Positions 45,805-58,244 of a DNA stretch of 64,000 nt are shown here, in pieces. Numbering within the stretch: the first letter of the stretch is position 1; each line of letters begins with the position of its first letter. Below the pieces are notes generated by a model. That model saw only the letters and a program-made list of their open reading frames with translations, searched no databases and was not told the DNA's origin. The stretch covers positions 1 through 64,000 of the forward strand of contig JAYKKR010000057.1 in assembly GCA_036971615.1 (NCBI GenBank). Direction: 5' to 3'. The stretch is from Amyloporia xantha (lineage: Eukaryota > Basidiomycota > Agaricomycetes > Polyporales > Adustoporiaceae). Position numbers and translations under genes: made by a program.

Positions 45805-47421
45805 TCAGTCCGTCTCGTCTCGTCCATGACAATCTCTTCTCGATCTGTCACATCTCTTCCAGTAGTGTGAGCATTGGAGACAAGATGTTTTGAATCTAAG
45901 AGAAATACTCACTCGTAAGCTGATTTGACATAAACAATTAACAAAAGTGCACTCCAGTGAGATCTCGTGGAACTCTTCCATACAGAGAATGAACGTACAG
46001 TCTGACTCAAATATAGCCATAGCTCTGCTGGCTGGCTGACATCTGTCTCCTGAATAAAAAGTGTCAAGATCTTCCCGCTTTCGTGGACACTGTCTACATT
46101 TAACGTTGATAGTCTCCGCATCCACTCAGAGTATAGATCTTACCATCATCACCGAAATCAAGTTTAACCCGCTTTGATGGTCTGTGGATAGGATAGGCCT
46201 CCGAATGTGAGGTGTTACCTGCATGACATTATGAATTAGTAGATTCTCTAGTAAGCAATGGGTCTCAACTCTAACCTGTGCAATCGTCTTCACTGTCGCT
46301 GGAATTGTCTTCTGCGATAACAAAAGGCCTTAACAATGACTTGAGTCCGATGAAAGCGAAGTCCTTTACCTTCAGAATAATCACATGCCACTGTCTCCTC
46401 ATCTCGGGTGACCATGAGTCGCTCTCTGAATACGCAATTTGTTCCTACATCTCGCGTCAGTCAAGAGAAACTGAGCGAACATAATATCTTTACCATTGAA
46501 TTGTATCTCATCTCCAAGCCCCCCCTTATGCTTTCTTGAAGGTTTGATCCAGTTGAACCGGACGATCGGGTTTGGGGTCACGTCTTCCGCAGCGCGTAAG
46601 TGAAAGTATAACAAGGTCACCTGTTGCAAGTCATAGTGTTCAGGTTTTCGAAAAACAAAGTTCTCCGGGAGTGCCATGGGGTTCAGATATACTGCTGGTC
46701 GTTTCACAACGTCGTTCCAAGGAATCTCGCCGCCACATTGTTGCCCTACAACAAGTATCAGTTTAGCGTAGAACTCCGCAGCTAGACTGCATGTAGTGAT
46801 GCGACATACTCCACAATTGTTCGAAGAAGATTGTAAGGCGGTCTATAAAATCTTCCCGAGCCCATGAGTGCTGCTGCTCGGTGAGAACGGGTCGTTTATT
46901 TCCGTCTTCACCAGACGGTCCAGAGGCAACCGTGCCTTCATATGAGACATAGGTGGACATAAGCTCTTTAAGATTACTTTGATGACCTACGCATTGTACG
47001 CACCATGCTGCTTTCGGAGATATTCAACAAAAGACTTATCGGGATCGTTGAATGATGAACCAGACAAGTGGATAAAATCACTGTAACTCATGCCTCCTTC
47101 GCACGGGTGCTCGAAGCTAGAGGTGAAGCACGAGTGAGAAAAGTATCTCAGTCTCCATATTCCATACATACTGCCAGACCATAAGCTTTCCGTCATCTCC
47201 GATAGGTCCTCCCATCTGCAGGCTAAAGCTCCAGTTTGGAAGGTCACCGGCCCAACCGTCCAGAGCCTTGCGAATGACAACCTGCATTACTCGTATCTGG
47301 ACATCCCGCGTAATCCTGCAGCCGCCACGTCTTCAAAGGAAGATATATAGCCAAACATAGCTTACCTGTCTAGCGGCCTACTGTCAGCCCCGCCCGTCAT
47401 CATCATATGACGCTGCGACAT
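45805..47421 (-). CDS. nine-exon gene of unknown function
   Basis: Exons 47421-47366, 47315-47172, 47116-47004, 46965-46810, 46745-46494, 46425-46276, 46218-46144, 46093-45913 and 45844-45805 join in phase to a 388-residue frame with GT..AG introns. The order is an N-terminal MSQRHMMMTGG, a conserved-looking segment VIRKALDGWAGDLPNW with GGPIGDDGKLMVW, FEHPCEGGMSYSDFIHL, a helical part (WAREDFIDRLTIFFEQLW), then VYLNPMALPENFVFRKPEHY, a basic PSRKHKGGLG loop, an acidic EDNSSDSEDDC stretch, a basic PSKRVKLDF that could be a nuclear signal, and a Trp-rich end. No signal peptide or clear membrane span. Family not recognised. The first exon is short and rests on splice phase only. Confidence 0.7.
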
Positions 47422-47429
47422 GATCAGCG

Positions 47430-50400
47430 CTCCCGTGTGATTGTCTGGACGGCTCTGCCCAGGAGAGTCCGCAGAATGGGAAGAATGATTTGTATCTTGA
47501 CTAGGAGCGCAGCGTTGTCTAGCTGTGTACAGGCTGTTCCGAAGGTGGTGGCTGTCTTGGACAGGATGTGGCGGATGTTCGAAATTACAACAGAAATGGC
47601 ATAGAACGTGAGATGATCCCTACCTGTACTTTTGCGCATCAGAAACTTTTATCAAAAAAATTGCTTTCAATTACGCACAGAGTAAATGGGATTCGCGGAG
47701 AAAGTCGCGTTCTGCTTGTCCAAGGGAAACACTTTCATTCCACGGGTGGGAAAGATGGGAAAGATGAGATATTTCTCCCAAGTAAATTCGTCCTCGAGCG
47801 ATGGCATTTCGCAGTATATTTGTGGTATATGAATCTAGAGTTTTCCCATAAGTGATGATAGGGTGACTACACAATCCCGATATTGAAAATCAGCACGAAT
47901 TGTAAGACATGGAATGAACGTGCCGCAGTGATTCGACATTCCACTGTAATGTGGACAAATAGGCTATATCTCCTGCTAATTGTCAGCCTAATTTTTCTCG
48001 GAGTCCCGAACAGGTGGGTGTAAGATTGGCACATAACATAGCTCGTCCGCTTTCACTACGACGACGACAAGAACAATTGGCATTGAACATGTGCTGTGTC
48101 TGAAACGTGACGGCCGGAGAGGACTAGCCAGAAACAAGAAGCGAAACATATCAAGGGACGCATTCCAAACCGTAGCCTCTGGTAGTAAAGGCATCGATGA
48201 CGACCATCTGATCTTGGCGGATTCGCAGTCATCTGTCCCACGAAACCTCACCTGGCTGTCAGGTTCTCAGAGAGCGCCCGGCCATGGTATCCCGTACCGC
48301 AAGGGTACAAGGTCAACTCGAAAACTTCTAGGGTATCTTTCGTCTTGCCCTCGTGATGAACAGGGCTGACGAGCGGTGTAAAGCGCGTTTCCGTTCGCCG
48401 CCAAAGTTCTGGCACCAAAATCCATGTGAACGTATGATGACCCCTCCGTTTTAGATTGACGCACTCACAAGGACTGTCTGGAGAAGCGAGATTGCTCCAT
48501 CGGTGATTCTTCCCGTCCCCTATGTTATCGGAACGATGTGTTCAGTGGAGAGCTCGCATGGACAAGTGTGCACGGCTCAGTTGAAATGTAGCCTCCGTTC
48601 GGATATGTCATTTGCTGTCAATCTCTCCCTGACATTGAACATTCACGGAGCTGGTTGCATTACAATGAACTGGACAGCACCCGAAAAACTGGATTCAAAT
48701 GAGAATCACCGCTGACCGTTCGAGATTGTGTCTCAGCCGAAGACCAGGGCCGCCACTTGCGGAATTTCAATAGTAGGCTGTGCTGCCTAAATCTTTCGCG
48801 AGGAGTAGGCTCTGTTACCTAGGCCTTTCGCAGTTTTTTCCCCTCTTGGTTAGCACTGCGCCCACTGGTCATGAGTTGTTGGAATGCAATGCAATGGCTC
48901 CGACCGGCTCCCAACACCGGCAGCATGCATCGACTGCTCCAGGCTCCTGTTGCGGCAAAGCCGCGTAGCGCTATCCTGAAAGACTCCGATCTGGCAAAAG
49001 CGGAATATTAGTCAATGATCTCTTAAGCGGTTCGGCATGCGAATACTATACCAAGCGAGGATGCTTTCACCACTCTTCTTTACAATTCTAACATATCAAT
49101 CTCCCAGGTTTCCTGAAACACAGACCAAACTAAAATGAGACTGCCGGTGCATTTTGATTGAAATATGGCATGCCGATGAGCGCGGTCCACTACATAGAGT
49201 ATCGGATTTGAGCAGAGGGATGCACGTTTTCTATAGTAAACTTGACTTTGCATAAGAACTGGTAGAGCGTGCTCACCTGGAATGCTAGAATCGAACACCG
49301 TCTCGGACGTCTGCACAAGGACCTTCCCCCCTCCCGTGGCGCCCAGCTTATCTCCGATGATCTAGTAAACACTAATGAAAGATGCGCACTCAATCACGAT
49401 CGGCAGATGTCTATTTTGATATAGTGGGGTAGGAGTTTTTGAGGTCAGTGCCTGCCGTTCGGCAGCAGAGCCCACGCGGAACAAAACTTACCGTATCGAT
49501 GGCACAAGATCTGAGCACATATGAGATGAACTTCGACCAGGGGACAGGCGGATGCTATGTCTCAACACCTTGGTCGAATAGTTCATCCTGATCAGCCGGG
49601 TCGCGACCCATATAGCCACACAACTTCGCAAATTGTCCTAACGCATACAGGTACAATCAGCTCCAGCTCTCACAACGTACAGCGCGTTACATGAGACGTG
49701 AGTTGTTCGCTGTGAGAAAGCACGTCGATGCAACGTTGTCGTCACTGGGACAAAACCACTCTCACAAGAACAAAGCTAAGCGGACAGGCGCTTGCGACAT
49801 CATATAGGGACAGATAAGGCGGGAATGTGATGGGGGAAGGAACGCAATTGGTCATCCCACTGTAATGTGGTCATCAAGAAGAAAGTCTTGTTTCCATTAG
49901 ATTGACGTCCTCCTGGAGAATAGACAAAGAATATGTGGAGATCGTGCTGGTGGTCAAGTTCCTCCGCTCACTAGAGATCAGTGCCCATTTGTCTAAACTC
50001 GCTTATGAGGGCACATTTCTTTGGCAGGATAACTCGCAGCTCGCCAAGGTCATCAGCGTCTCCTTGAGCGGCTCATCTGTGCCAGGGTAGAGGTCTCTGT
50101 TCAGAGACGGTGACCAAGAGACAGAAGCAGGTATAGACACACACAACTTTGAACACGAATGCGGCGCAAGCTGATCTAGCCAGACGACCGCGCCGCGCGG
50201 GACGACGTGGCCCTTGAATCACGTGATGATTAGAGTGAGGACGTGCCTACTTATGTCATTGTGTTATGTACTGGTTCAAACAATCTGCTGTTGCGTTCAG
50301 CCCATGGACGCTCTGATTGCTGCATTCCCATTATATTTATACAAAACCTAACCAAGCACATTGAAACGATTGTGTCTGTGGGCATTTTCAAGGTAAGTGA

Positions 50401-51070
50401 AGAATCTGCATCGAGAAATCGATCGTCCAGTATTATGCGGGACTCAATTACTATCATCGGCCCTGCACTGACAATATCACAGTCTGTAAGGATCAAAGGT
50501 ATTCTAGCCTGTTACGGTTGACGGTACAATACGGTCGGATATCACCACATAACCAGGATCATGACACAGGACACAGGTGCAACGAAACTGTGTTTCATTG
50601 CATCCGCGAATGTTGCGATTCCCCTGCATTAGTCTCTCTTCTCTTGCATGAAGCGCGTACGTGTCATGAACACCGAGCTTACGAGATGCTAAATTTTACG
50701 CCCCATTCTTTTCGCGAGGCTGAACAGACAGTCGAACGTCGACATCTCCACTACTCTCCAGAAAGACATACTGCCCATGTCGGTTCATAATTTAATTTCA
50801 CAGATATATAATATAATAGGTGTGTGAAAAACTTAAATTCTAGCTGTAAATGTCAGCCTGTCATATCTGTGCTCACCATGTGGGCCGCTTAGCATTCAGC
50901 TGACTGTGACAGTTCCGGCCCATTTCGGTGATGTGGAGAAATGGTATCTTATCGAAGCGACATGATACATCATGTGTGTGATAATGATTTGGGTACTTAT
51001 TCGACTCAAGTACCCCCAGTGCGTTTTCGAAACCTACCTCTTCACGGTTCACATATACCCAACTCAGATC
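47430..51070. other. about 3.6 kb without supported gene
   Basis: Some frames look partly protein-like: minus 47988-48251 and plus 48091-48369 overlap on opposite strands, and plus 50243-50521 has a possible GT..AG intron at 50391-50481. None could be extended to a gene. The duplicated word CCACTGTAATGTGG lies at 47941 and 49857. Confidence 0.4.
47941..49870. repeat. repeated near-palindrome CCACTGTAATGTGG
   Basis: The 14-base word CCACTGTAATGTGG is found at 47941-47954 and 49857-49870, same orientation, both times preceded by CATYC. It is close to an inverted repeat (CCAC..GTGG). The two copies bracket 1.9 kb without a supported gene. Confidence 0.5.
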
Positions 51071-51075
51071 TTACC

Positions 51076-52611
51076 ATGGAGAAGACGTCTAAGCTCGGCA
51101 AGTGTACTTGCAAAACCTTTATCTATTCTTTGCTAATGTGCCCCGTACAGTCGACCAGTTACAGGACTTCCGCCATTTCCGTGGTGAGAAGGTCACCGGC
51201 TTACTTGAATTGGGACAGACAGCCTGCTTCGCCAATGAACCATTGGATGGATCGTCGGAACAGGTCTCGCACCATCAGAATAACAGTGGTATGCTTGAGA
51301 AGTATTACCAACGAGATGACATAGGTAAGACGTGAATATCCGTCTCGCATTCAATCAGTTCCTGAATACTGGTTGGACAGCGCTGCTAGTCAAAGCATTT
51401 CTAGTATTCTCAGATTCGTACGCTGTACAGATTTGGCCGCGTAACGTCTACGAAGAACGAGACGACACAAGCGTAATGTCCTCTCTAGTGATCGTTGTCA
51501 TTACCGTGCTTTCAAAAGCAGGTATATACCAGTCGGTTGAGTCCATTTCCTGATATCTAATCCTATACACTGATGGAATCTGCCGACAGGTTGTTCGAGA
51601 GCTGCAGGATCCTATCTCAAGATATACTTGTAAGGATGCAGCAGATATCCGTGGGATATATTGTCAGTTAGGTCAGATCGACTTCACCTGGTTTACGAGC
51701 TGCACTGTCACGCCTTCCTTCCTTTCTTTTTACCAGGGGGCCCCCATCCGAGAACATCGTGGTCCGTGATATCTAGAGATGTTTCTCAAGTAATATGTCA
51801 TGTGCTGTCCTCTTGGCGCACAGCCTGCACGGCTCCCGGAATGTCGTACTATCTTTGCAACGCCAAGGTTCTTCGTCTCAACAGGCAACTATCAGCGAAG
51901 AAGCATCATTGCAGTGTGCCTACAAACACCGGCGTAGGCTCGGATGGGTGGGCAACAGAAATGTTTGTGTAAGTCACTGACAAATCAGAGGATAACCGAG
52001 CATCATTTAATAATGCAGATCGTATATCTGGAACATATACACATGAAAGTTATGTGGTTCGTGAACACCGAGGAGGAAATAGCTATCCGCATCTGCTCAT
52101 GGAGCAACACGTCGGCCCAATGCTCATATCATCTCCTGTGGACGACCATTCGGATAAGAACGGATACTGTGGGCTCTCAGTTTGCAGTCCACTTCAGCAC
52201 GCTCTTGGAGGTGTGTATATTCGTCGAGTTCTACGTCTAATACACACGGTGCTCATTGCTCCTGTGGCAATAGTGCTTATTGACTGGCGAATCATCCATT
52301 CTGACATGCGGCGCTGGGAGGAGGAAGCCCTTTATATTGATTCGGAGATAAGACGGTTTAGGCGGTTGTTTGCATATTACTGTCGGATGTTGCACGAGGG
52401 CTCGGCCATAGCTTTGATGGTGCTGTTGTCGGCACAACCCGTGGCAGGTTATCTAACGCGGTGAGTCGGCATTGCCCACTGAAGCAGCTGACAATGATCT
52501 TGACGGCGTGCCTACAGCCGCCGAGCAGAATTAAGGCGCGCTTTCATGGAGAGAAGTCGGATGGAAGGCGAGGGTAGACTTATTCTCCCACCTATGTTTT
52601 CAAACACGTGA
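51076..52611 (+). CDS. gene of unknown function with hydrophobic segments
   Basis: ATG 51076 has a good context (TTACCATGG). Exon 1 (51076-51097) is followed by a GC..AG intron (51098-51150). Exon 2 (51151-51324) gives VDQLQDFRHFRGEKVTGLL and LGQTACFANEPLDGS; exon 3 (51381-51521) gives a stretch ending SSLVIVVITVLSKA. The exons between 51590 and 51930 are ambiguous. The last part is clear: from about 51976 the frame runs EDNRASFNNADRISGTYTHE, LRLIHTVLIAPVAIVLIDW, MRRWEEEALYIDSEIRRFRR and SAIALMVLLSAQPVAGYL, with an intron at 52461-52518 and a basic tail ending at TGA 52611. Hydrophobic stretches suggest membrane contact. Not a family I know. The ambiguous middle could hide a break. Confidence 0.55.
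51098..51150 (+). other. GC..AG intron
   Basis: Fifty-three bases starting GCAAGT and ending CCGTACAG, with TGCTAATG as likely branch site. Removing it joins codons in phase (CTC G plus TC GAC). GCAAGT is the usual extended donor of GC..AG introns. Confidence 0.65.
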
Positions 52612-53342
52612 TATGTATAGTCTGCGCAACAAATGCAATTTCCACTTATATTTTGAGGGTGGAGCTGCCTCTTGTTTCAGACGTTTTCAGTGTCCATGAT
52701 TGGTTTCAAAAAGGACCTATCCTCTGCTCGATTTTCGCCAATACGCCATCAGAGAAGAATACTGACATCGATTCGTTCGTGTGGAATATGACGTTCAGAT
52801 ATAAACAACATCTACAGGCATAATCGCTGAACGTATCTTACCGAAATTCATCAGAGCGGTCAAGCTGTAGGAAGCATGGTTCGCTGGTGGTGGCATTGAT
52901 ATTTGATGATGATGGAGACTGATGGGCTCGGAAGTAGCCACATTGTGTGGGCACTGAGAACTCACCACTGACCCGGGAAAATGCAATAAAACAGCTGTGA
53001 TCCTAGGACAGCAAGACACGTCAAACGAGCACGTATGTTATTGTATAGATGTCGCATTTACATGTTGGTTATGTATTAACGCAGCCCGCTACACCTCCAC
53101 ATTGTCATAGGCATGACTCGAGAAGGCAGACTTGGCCGCGGGAGAATGCACAACAGCAAGACAGACGTCTCTCAAGAAAGCGAGAGTCGAGTTAATATAA
53201 AGGTACTATAGAAGAGATGAATTGGATACACGCGCAGAAGCATAGGAAGGGTCGTCTCCATGCGAACATCAGATTGAGACGAAGGTGACTCTGATGGAAG
53301 TATGGACAACTTACCATTGTGGCATATATCAGCCCTGCCGTC
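52612..53342. other. intergenic
   Basis: Space between the convergent ends of the 51.1-52.6 kb gene and the membrane-protein gene. A TATATAA-like word near 53193-53200 and two pyrimidine runs are all I see. Confidence 0.45.
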
Positions 53343-54696
53343 CTATGAATTGCTTTCCGGAGCTCTTTCTTCACAGTCAACGTTGTACGGATTGATCCTG
53401 CCCGACCTCGAGCCCGAGTCGACTTCTATTTCGTCCAAAGTTGAATCCTGGCGAAATAACAGGTCTTCCAGTTTGAGAGTGCGCTGGAATAGAGTAAAGC
53501 AGACCGCCAAACCCTACATCGCAATATTTGACATGACGACAACCGTAGATAGCCGCGCTACGTGCTTACCATCGAGGGGATCAAAGCATTAAATGCCATG
53601 GCTTGCAGCTCTTGTTTGCCTTCCCATTGACACAACAGAATCATTGATAGAAACAGCCTACATCATGAATACGGTGGCCATTCAAAAGATAACACTGTGC
53701 GCGATCATGTGAAACTCACAATGTAGGGAGTCTCCTTTCTACAAAACGTCTGCAGACTTTCCATTTGAGAGCTGTTGTTTGAGCGATGAGATTAAGCCCA
53801 CGGGATCGGCTCTGTATCCAATAATTGATACATACTAGGAAATGCAAACAGTCAGTCATACATGATAGCCATCAGTAAATAAAAAAGCAGGGATAGTACT
53901 CAGTGACCAGGCGTGTGTGCTGTGAGCACTAGAATTAGTTCACAACACGCATATGAACTATAGCGCCGGCTGCTCACACGAGGTCGCACCCTATGGCGAC
54001 GATGAAGAAAATGTTGACAATAGTCTTGATATGCATAGAGTCTGAATGAAGTTCCATGCCTTCAGCTATGATTGCGCCGAGAAGTCCGACTGAAAAGAGA
54101 GGAGCAAGTGTTAGTAACTCGAGAAGACGGATATACATCTAAGATTCAAGAGTACGAACCTACGAATCCAATCAGCAGAACACCGAATGGCGCCACAACT
54201 GCCACATTATACTCCCATAATCTTAGGACCTTATCCACCTGCAGAGCAGCATGAAAATTGATTGCAGCGAATTGAAACGATCACCGACCATCACGGTATC
54301 ATTCAAACAGCCTATCAATAGCAGTATCGCTTTATTCAATAGCCGAGCTAGTCTTTGTACGGAGGTAGATGAAGACACAACTGTTATATAGTGCAATGCG
54401 AAGTGCTGTGTCACGATGCATCAGTCTCGATGAATAGCTTGGGGTGGTGTCTGTCATACCGTAGCAACCAGGAAGACAGCCGAAGTGCTGTAAAGCCTAT
54501 AGACGAAAGCCGAACGAGTGGATGGATGATGCCAAAAGGCGCAGATTGAGAGAACAAAAGAAGCCAAGAATATCCCTGAGGGTTGGGCGTGTAATTCATC
54601 GACACTGTCCAAACAAGTCGGACCCTTACCACTTATGAATCCGTCCAGAGTCAGCGAATTGAGACTCTGCACGGAGACTGAAGAGTATATGGACAT
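53343..54696 (-). CDS. multi-spanning membrane protein
   Basis: From ATG 54696 the exons read SIYSSVSVQSLNSLTLDGF, then hydrophobic spans with FLASFVLSICAFW, STSAVFLVATHFALHYITVV, AILLLIGCLN, VAVVAPFGVLLIGFV with GLLGAIIAEG, IVNIFFIVAIGC and LLFLSMILLCQW, and a soluble tail with LKLEDLLFRQDSTLDEIEVD ending at TAG 53343. That makes about six or seven membrane segments with an N-terminus outside or in the lumen. Introns are short and GT..AG (for example 54629-54577 and 53566-53510). Size and layout fit the integral membrane proteins with seven spans that are greatly expanded in basidiomycetes and have no known function; a receptor role is only a guess. One splice region near 53950-53820 is uncertain. 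Confidence 0.65.
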
Positions 54697-54699
54697 TCT

Positions 54700-56750
54700 T
54701 CCTGACTTTGGAGAGGGTTGCAGACTAACGCAGTGTGAAGGAGGGAATATCACGGTTGAGAAGAAAGTGGGGGAGTTTCGCCTCTGGCACAATCCGCGCC
54801 GTCCCTATCAAGCGCTAAAGCGTGGGCAATGAAATTCCGCCGCAGGCCTTCCCTGAGATTAGCGAACCGGTCAGTAAGCACCAGATCTAACCTGATGTAG
54901 ACCAGAAGCTTGTACCTATTTCCACAAACCCGTCTCCTGATTCACGGTAAGTAGTCATCGGCCTGAGATTTCTCCAAATGGAACAGCAAATTCCAGAACA
55001 TTTGATGAAGTAGGATAGATAGGAACGCTGACACATTCTGTGCTATATAATATCGGTTGTTTCAAGAAGAAAGTGGTAAAATTGTCGGTTTCCACAGCGT
55101 ACCAAATCGTGGACAAGGGTTTCCGCTGTAACGCAATCATGTCGAATGTATTGGAATCTGTCAACGGGATGTCCGCGCTAATTTCGTATGGTAACCTCAT
55201 CAATATCACTTCCGCACCTTTCTCATATGTAGGGCGCCCTCGACGTAATGATTTGCTTTACCAGAATACGCTTGCTCCAGTTATTGGCTACGACCTCGTT
55301 ACCCTTCACTGGATGTCCACTCTGCAAAAAATCGCTCAGGATGATCTCCGTTGCGCTGGTTTTTGGAGTATCAGTGGCGCACAGCCTCATTTCCGCTACC
55401 ACCTCAAACGGAATATATAGAATAATGCACCAAGCTCACGAGCTGTCTTCTGCTTGAAGTCCCCATTATAAACGCTGTTGACCTGATGTTTTATAAGCTG
55501 CACAATCGCTCTAGCGCCCCGCCAAGCACATAGGATACACGACAGTGCTTTTTTACTGAAAAGTGGTTATCGTATGGATCTAGCGGATGGACTGACTTTT
55601 AAGACAGGACCGACCGTATCATGCTATTGGTAACGTTGATTCAAAATTTCGGAATCGATGCACGGATATTCACTCGGCGCAAGTCCGCTCTACCATATCT
55701 CCATGTAAGCAGTAACGTAACCTGAGCCTATATAAATTCACACCTGAACTTTCGTACTTCCTTGGCGTTCAATCCCGCCTGCCCCTGGCTTGATGCCGTG
55801 ACCGTCATGGATCGATCAGTGGGGGACTGCGCTATCGCATCCCCATCCTTTCAGGATGTATGAAGTACCAGCCCGCACTTATACTCGCGTTTGCGCTACT
55901 AGTGCAAAAGGTTACCAATTGCATGTACTTTCTTAGACCTGTAAAAAGCTTGTTGTATTATGGGCTGGAAGTTGCACTTGTCGTTCGAAGCATGCGCGTC
56001 GGCATTTTCCGGTACGCCAAGTTATGTGGGAGCTTCGAACACCCGCTCAGAAACGCTTCGACGTACTCTTCATTTTCATTATCACACGCACTTTTGATCA
56101 TTGTAAGTTGATGACGAGGCTTCTGTTACCTTGAGTCGCAGTCGTTGAACCGAATTCGCGAAGGACAGGTATATTCATAACGGACAGTCGCTCTCATGCC
56201 AGATCTTCGGAGTGACGTTCACAGCCGGCGACTGGTGAAGGTATACCCGGCTCTGAATGACAGTCTTCAGCTTGTCATGATTATTCGGGCACCAGCGCAA
56301 ATCATGTTGGAGTCTCGCACTAGGGATGTAATCTACACAGCTCCTCAGAGGTGCGTTTTGAATCCATCACGACAAATTTCTGATTGTGTGGTTCCTCTGA
56401 GCCGGATGGCAGACGGTAGACATATCAATACGCTTTGTCAGACTTCCAGTCAGGCGTTGATCGATCTTTGGAGCCCTGGTCACAAGGCTTCACATCTGAG
56501 TCGTAGTTCGGCAGAGGTCAAACACAGTCTTTGATGAAATTTGGTTGAGCTAGATTACCCCGCAAGTTCGTTGTCCTCTATGGCACTAGACTTGATCATG
56601 AGCGCGACAACGGGCGTCTGAAAGAAGGGGTCTATATTGTCCGCAGCCTATCTTGGTGGGCGACCTTTGGCCCTGTGCTCTATATCGTAGACTGATTTGC
56701 CCTTCGTCGCGACCTCTGCACTGCCCTTTCCTGTCCAATTACCGAGCATG
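54700..56750. other. no supported gene
   Basis: Plus frames 55040-55420 (126 residues), 55860-56111 (83) and 56196-56534 (112) are the longest. The last has even, protein-like composition but no splice partner. Exon(s) for the start of the Zn2Cys6 gene may lie in the right end of this stretch, because a good acceptor (CTGCAG) precedes 56760. Confidence 0.4.
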
Positions 56751-56842
56751 TAACTGCAGTGAATTCAACATCATTGATTTACATCGTGATAGCCTCTTTT
56801 TCTACCTTGTTCGATACCGGGGCTCCTTCTCCCACTCCTCGC

Positions 56843-58244
56843 ATGGTGATGGAGGATGCGAATTCTATCCCAAAGTGGTCTGTGGAACCTATCGTTCCAA
56901 TCCACGTTCCGACTATCAGTGAAGATGGTACCCAACTGGCTGATTATATGTTAGGCCCAGATACCTGGAGCGACGCCATGTTCGACGAGGTGAATGTACA
57001 ATTACTGCATGGTATGAGTATTGCTAACCATAAGGAAAGTGGATACATTTCCCGGAAGATATAGATGCCGTTGGCTGTCGAGATCATCCGTCGTATAGCT
57101 ATGACTCCAGTGTACAAACGGAGACGATTCCGACATCAGGTGGCTCCCATTCATTCGTCGATGACCATGACATGCCACTTGGTCCACACAGACGTCTCCT
57201 TGAGGTCAGTCTTTCTATCGGACTTCCATCAGCAGAAGTGACTCCGTACTCGTGATAGGAAGGAGCCTCTCACGACACATCGTATACTCCTTCGTTCTAT
57301 CCTCCCCTGGAACAGCAGCTATCATATATCATGGTGGCGGGATCATGCGAATGTGCTTCCCATGGAGAGCTACAGCCTACAAACCTGGATACTGGGCTAG
57401 CATATATGGATGATTGCAGTCCTCCGAGCGACCCTATTCATGATGCCAAAGTCCTACGTATTACTTGTCAGATGTAGGCATCCCGCACTCTATCTTACAA
57501 CGCATCAGCTAACTTCTCAATAGGAGAGGTGATCATTTCGAGCAATACCAGTATCCGAAGGCCAAAAACTCACTCAGCCAGCCACTTGTACATCCGGCTT
57601 ATCCAAGCAGACAAGATTCTCCTAAATGTGACCTCCGCCACATTAAGCAGTCATGTACGTTCGTGGAATATCCCATCGGGAAGAATTTCTCATATTCTGC
57701 AACAGTTTGTGCTACATATGAGGACCTTCTCATCTCGACTCAGCCTGGCAATCGAAACATCCATAATACAGCGTTGTTCCCGGAAATGACCGGCAACACT
57801 TGTGCTGCTACAAACCGCGCCCAACCGTCATTGTCTGTAGAGGGAAACACCTTGATACCAAGGCCCATCATGTATTCCGTTACAAGCGGAGAACCTCTGG
57901 AGACCCCCCAGTCAGCGTGCACGGGACCACCTTCTCACAAGCGAGCATCGGTTTGCAAGCGCACTCATACAGCATGCATGTCGTGCCGTAAAAGAAAGAC
58001 AGCATGTCGAGGACCGTCTCGTAATAGTCGCGAGCGGGCCTGCCAGTAAGCTTGCACCTCATTCATAGTCGTTGTCGATCTCATCCTAACACTTTGATCC
58101 AGACAGTGTGTGCGCCGAAATGAAGACTGTCAATACCCAGAAGTATCATTGCATCTATCGGACGGGTTGAAGCTTCCTGAGTTGCCTTCAGGAGACACGC
58201 GAAGCGTCGTTTTTACTCTTCCGGGAGATAATGGCCAGGGTTGA
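56843..58244 (+). CDS. Zn(II)2Cys6 protein, cluster near C-terminus
   Basis: Exons 56843-57011, 57065-57204, 57259-57473, 57524-58045 and 58103-58244 join in phase to 395 residues from ATG 56843. The frame is open back to an acceptor at 56759, so an earlier exon is likely. Residues 326-358 form the fungal binuclear zinc cluster C-x2-C-x6-C-x11-C-x2-C-x6-C (CMSCRKRKTAC ... CQQCVRRNEDC), with the usual basic run between the second and third Cys. It binds two zinc ions and contacts CGG-type DNA half-sites in the family. The rest is polar, Ser/Pro/His/Tyr-rich. In most known members the cluster is near the N-terminus. The fungal_trans middle homology region is not visible. An alternative end uses an intron at 58240-58295 and reaches a stop at 58498. 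Likely a nuclear transcription factor; target unknown. Confidence 0.8.
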
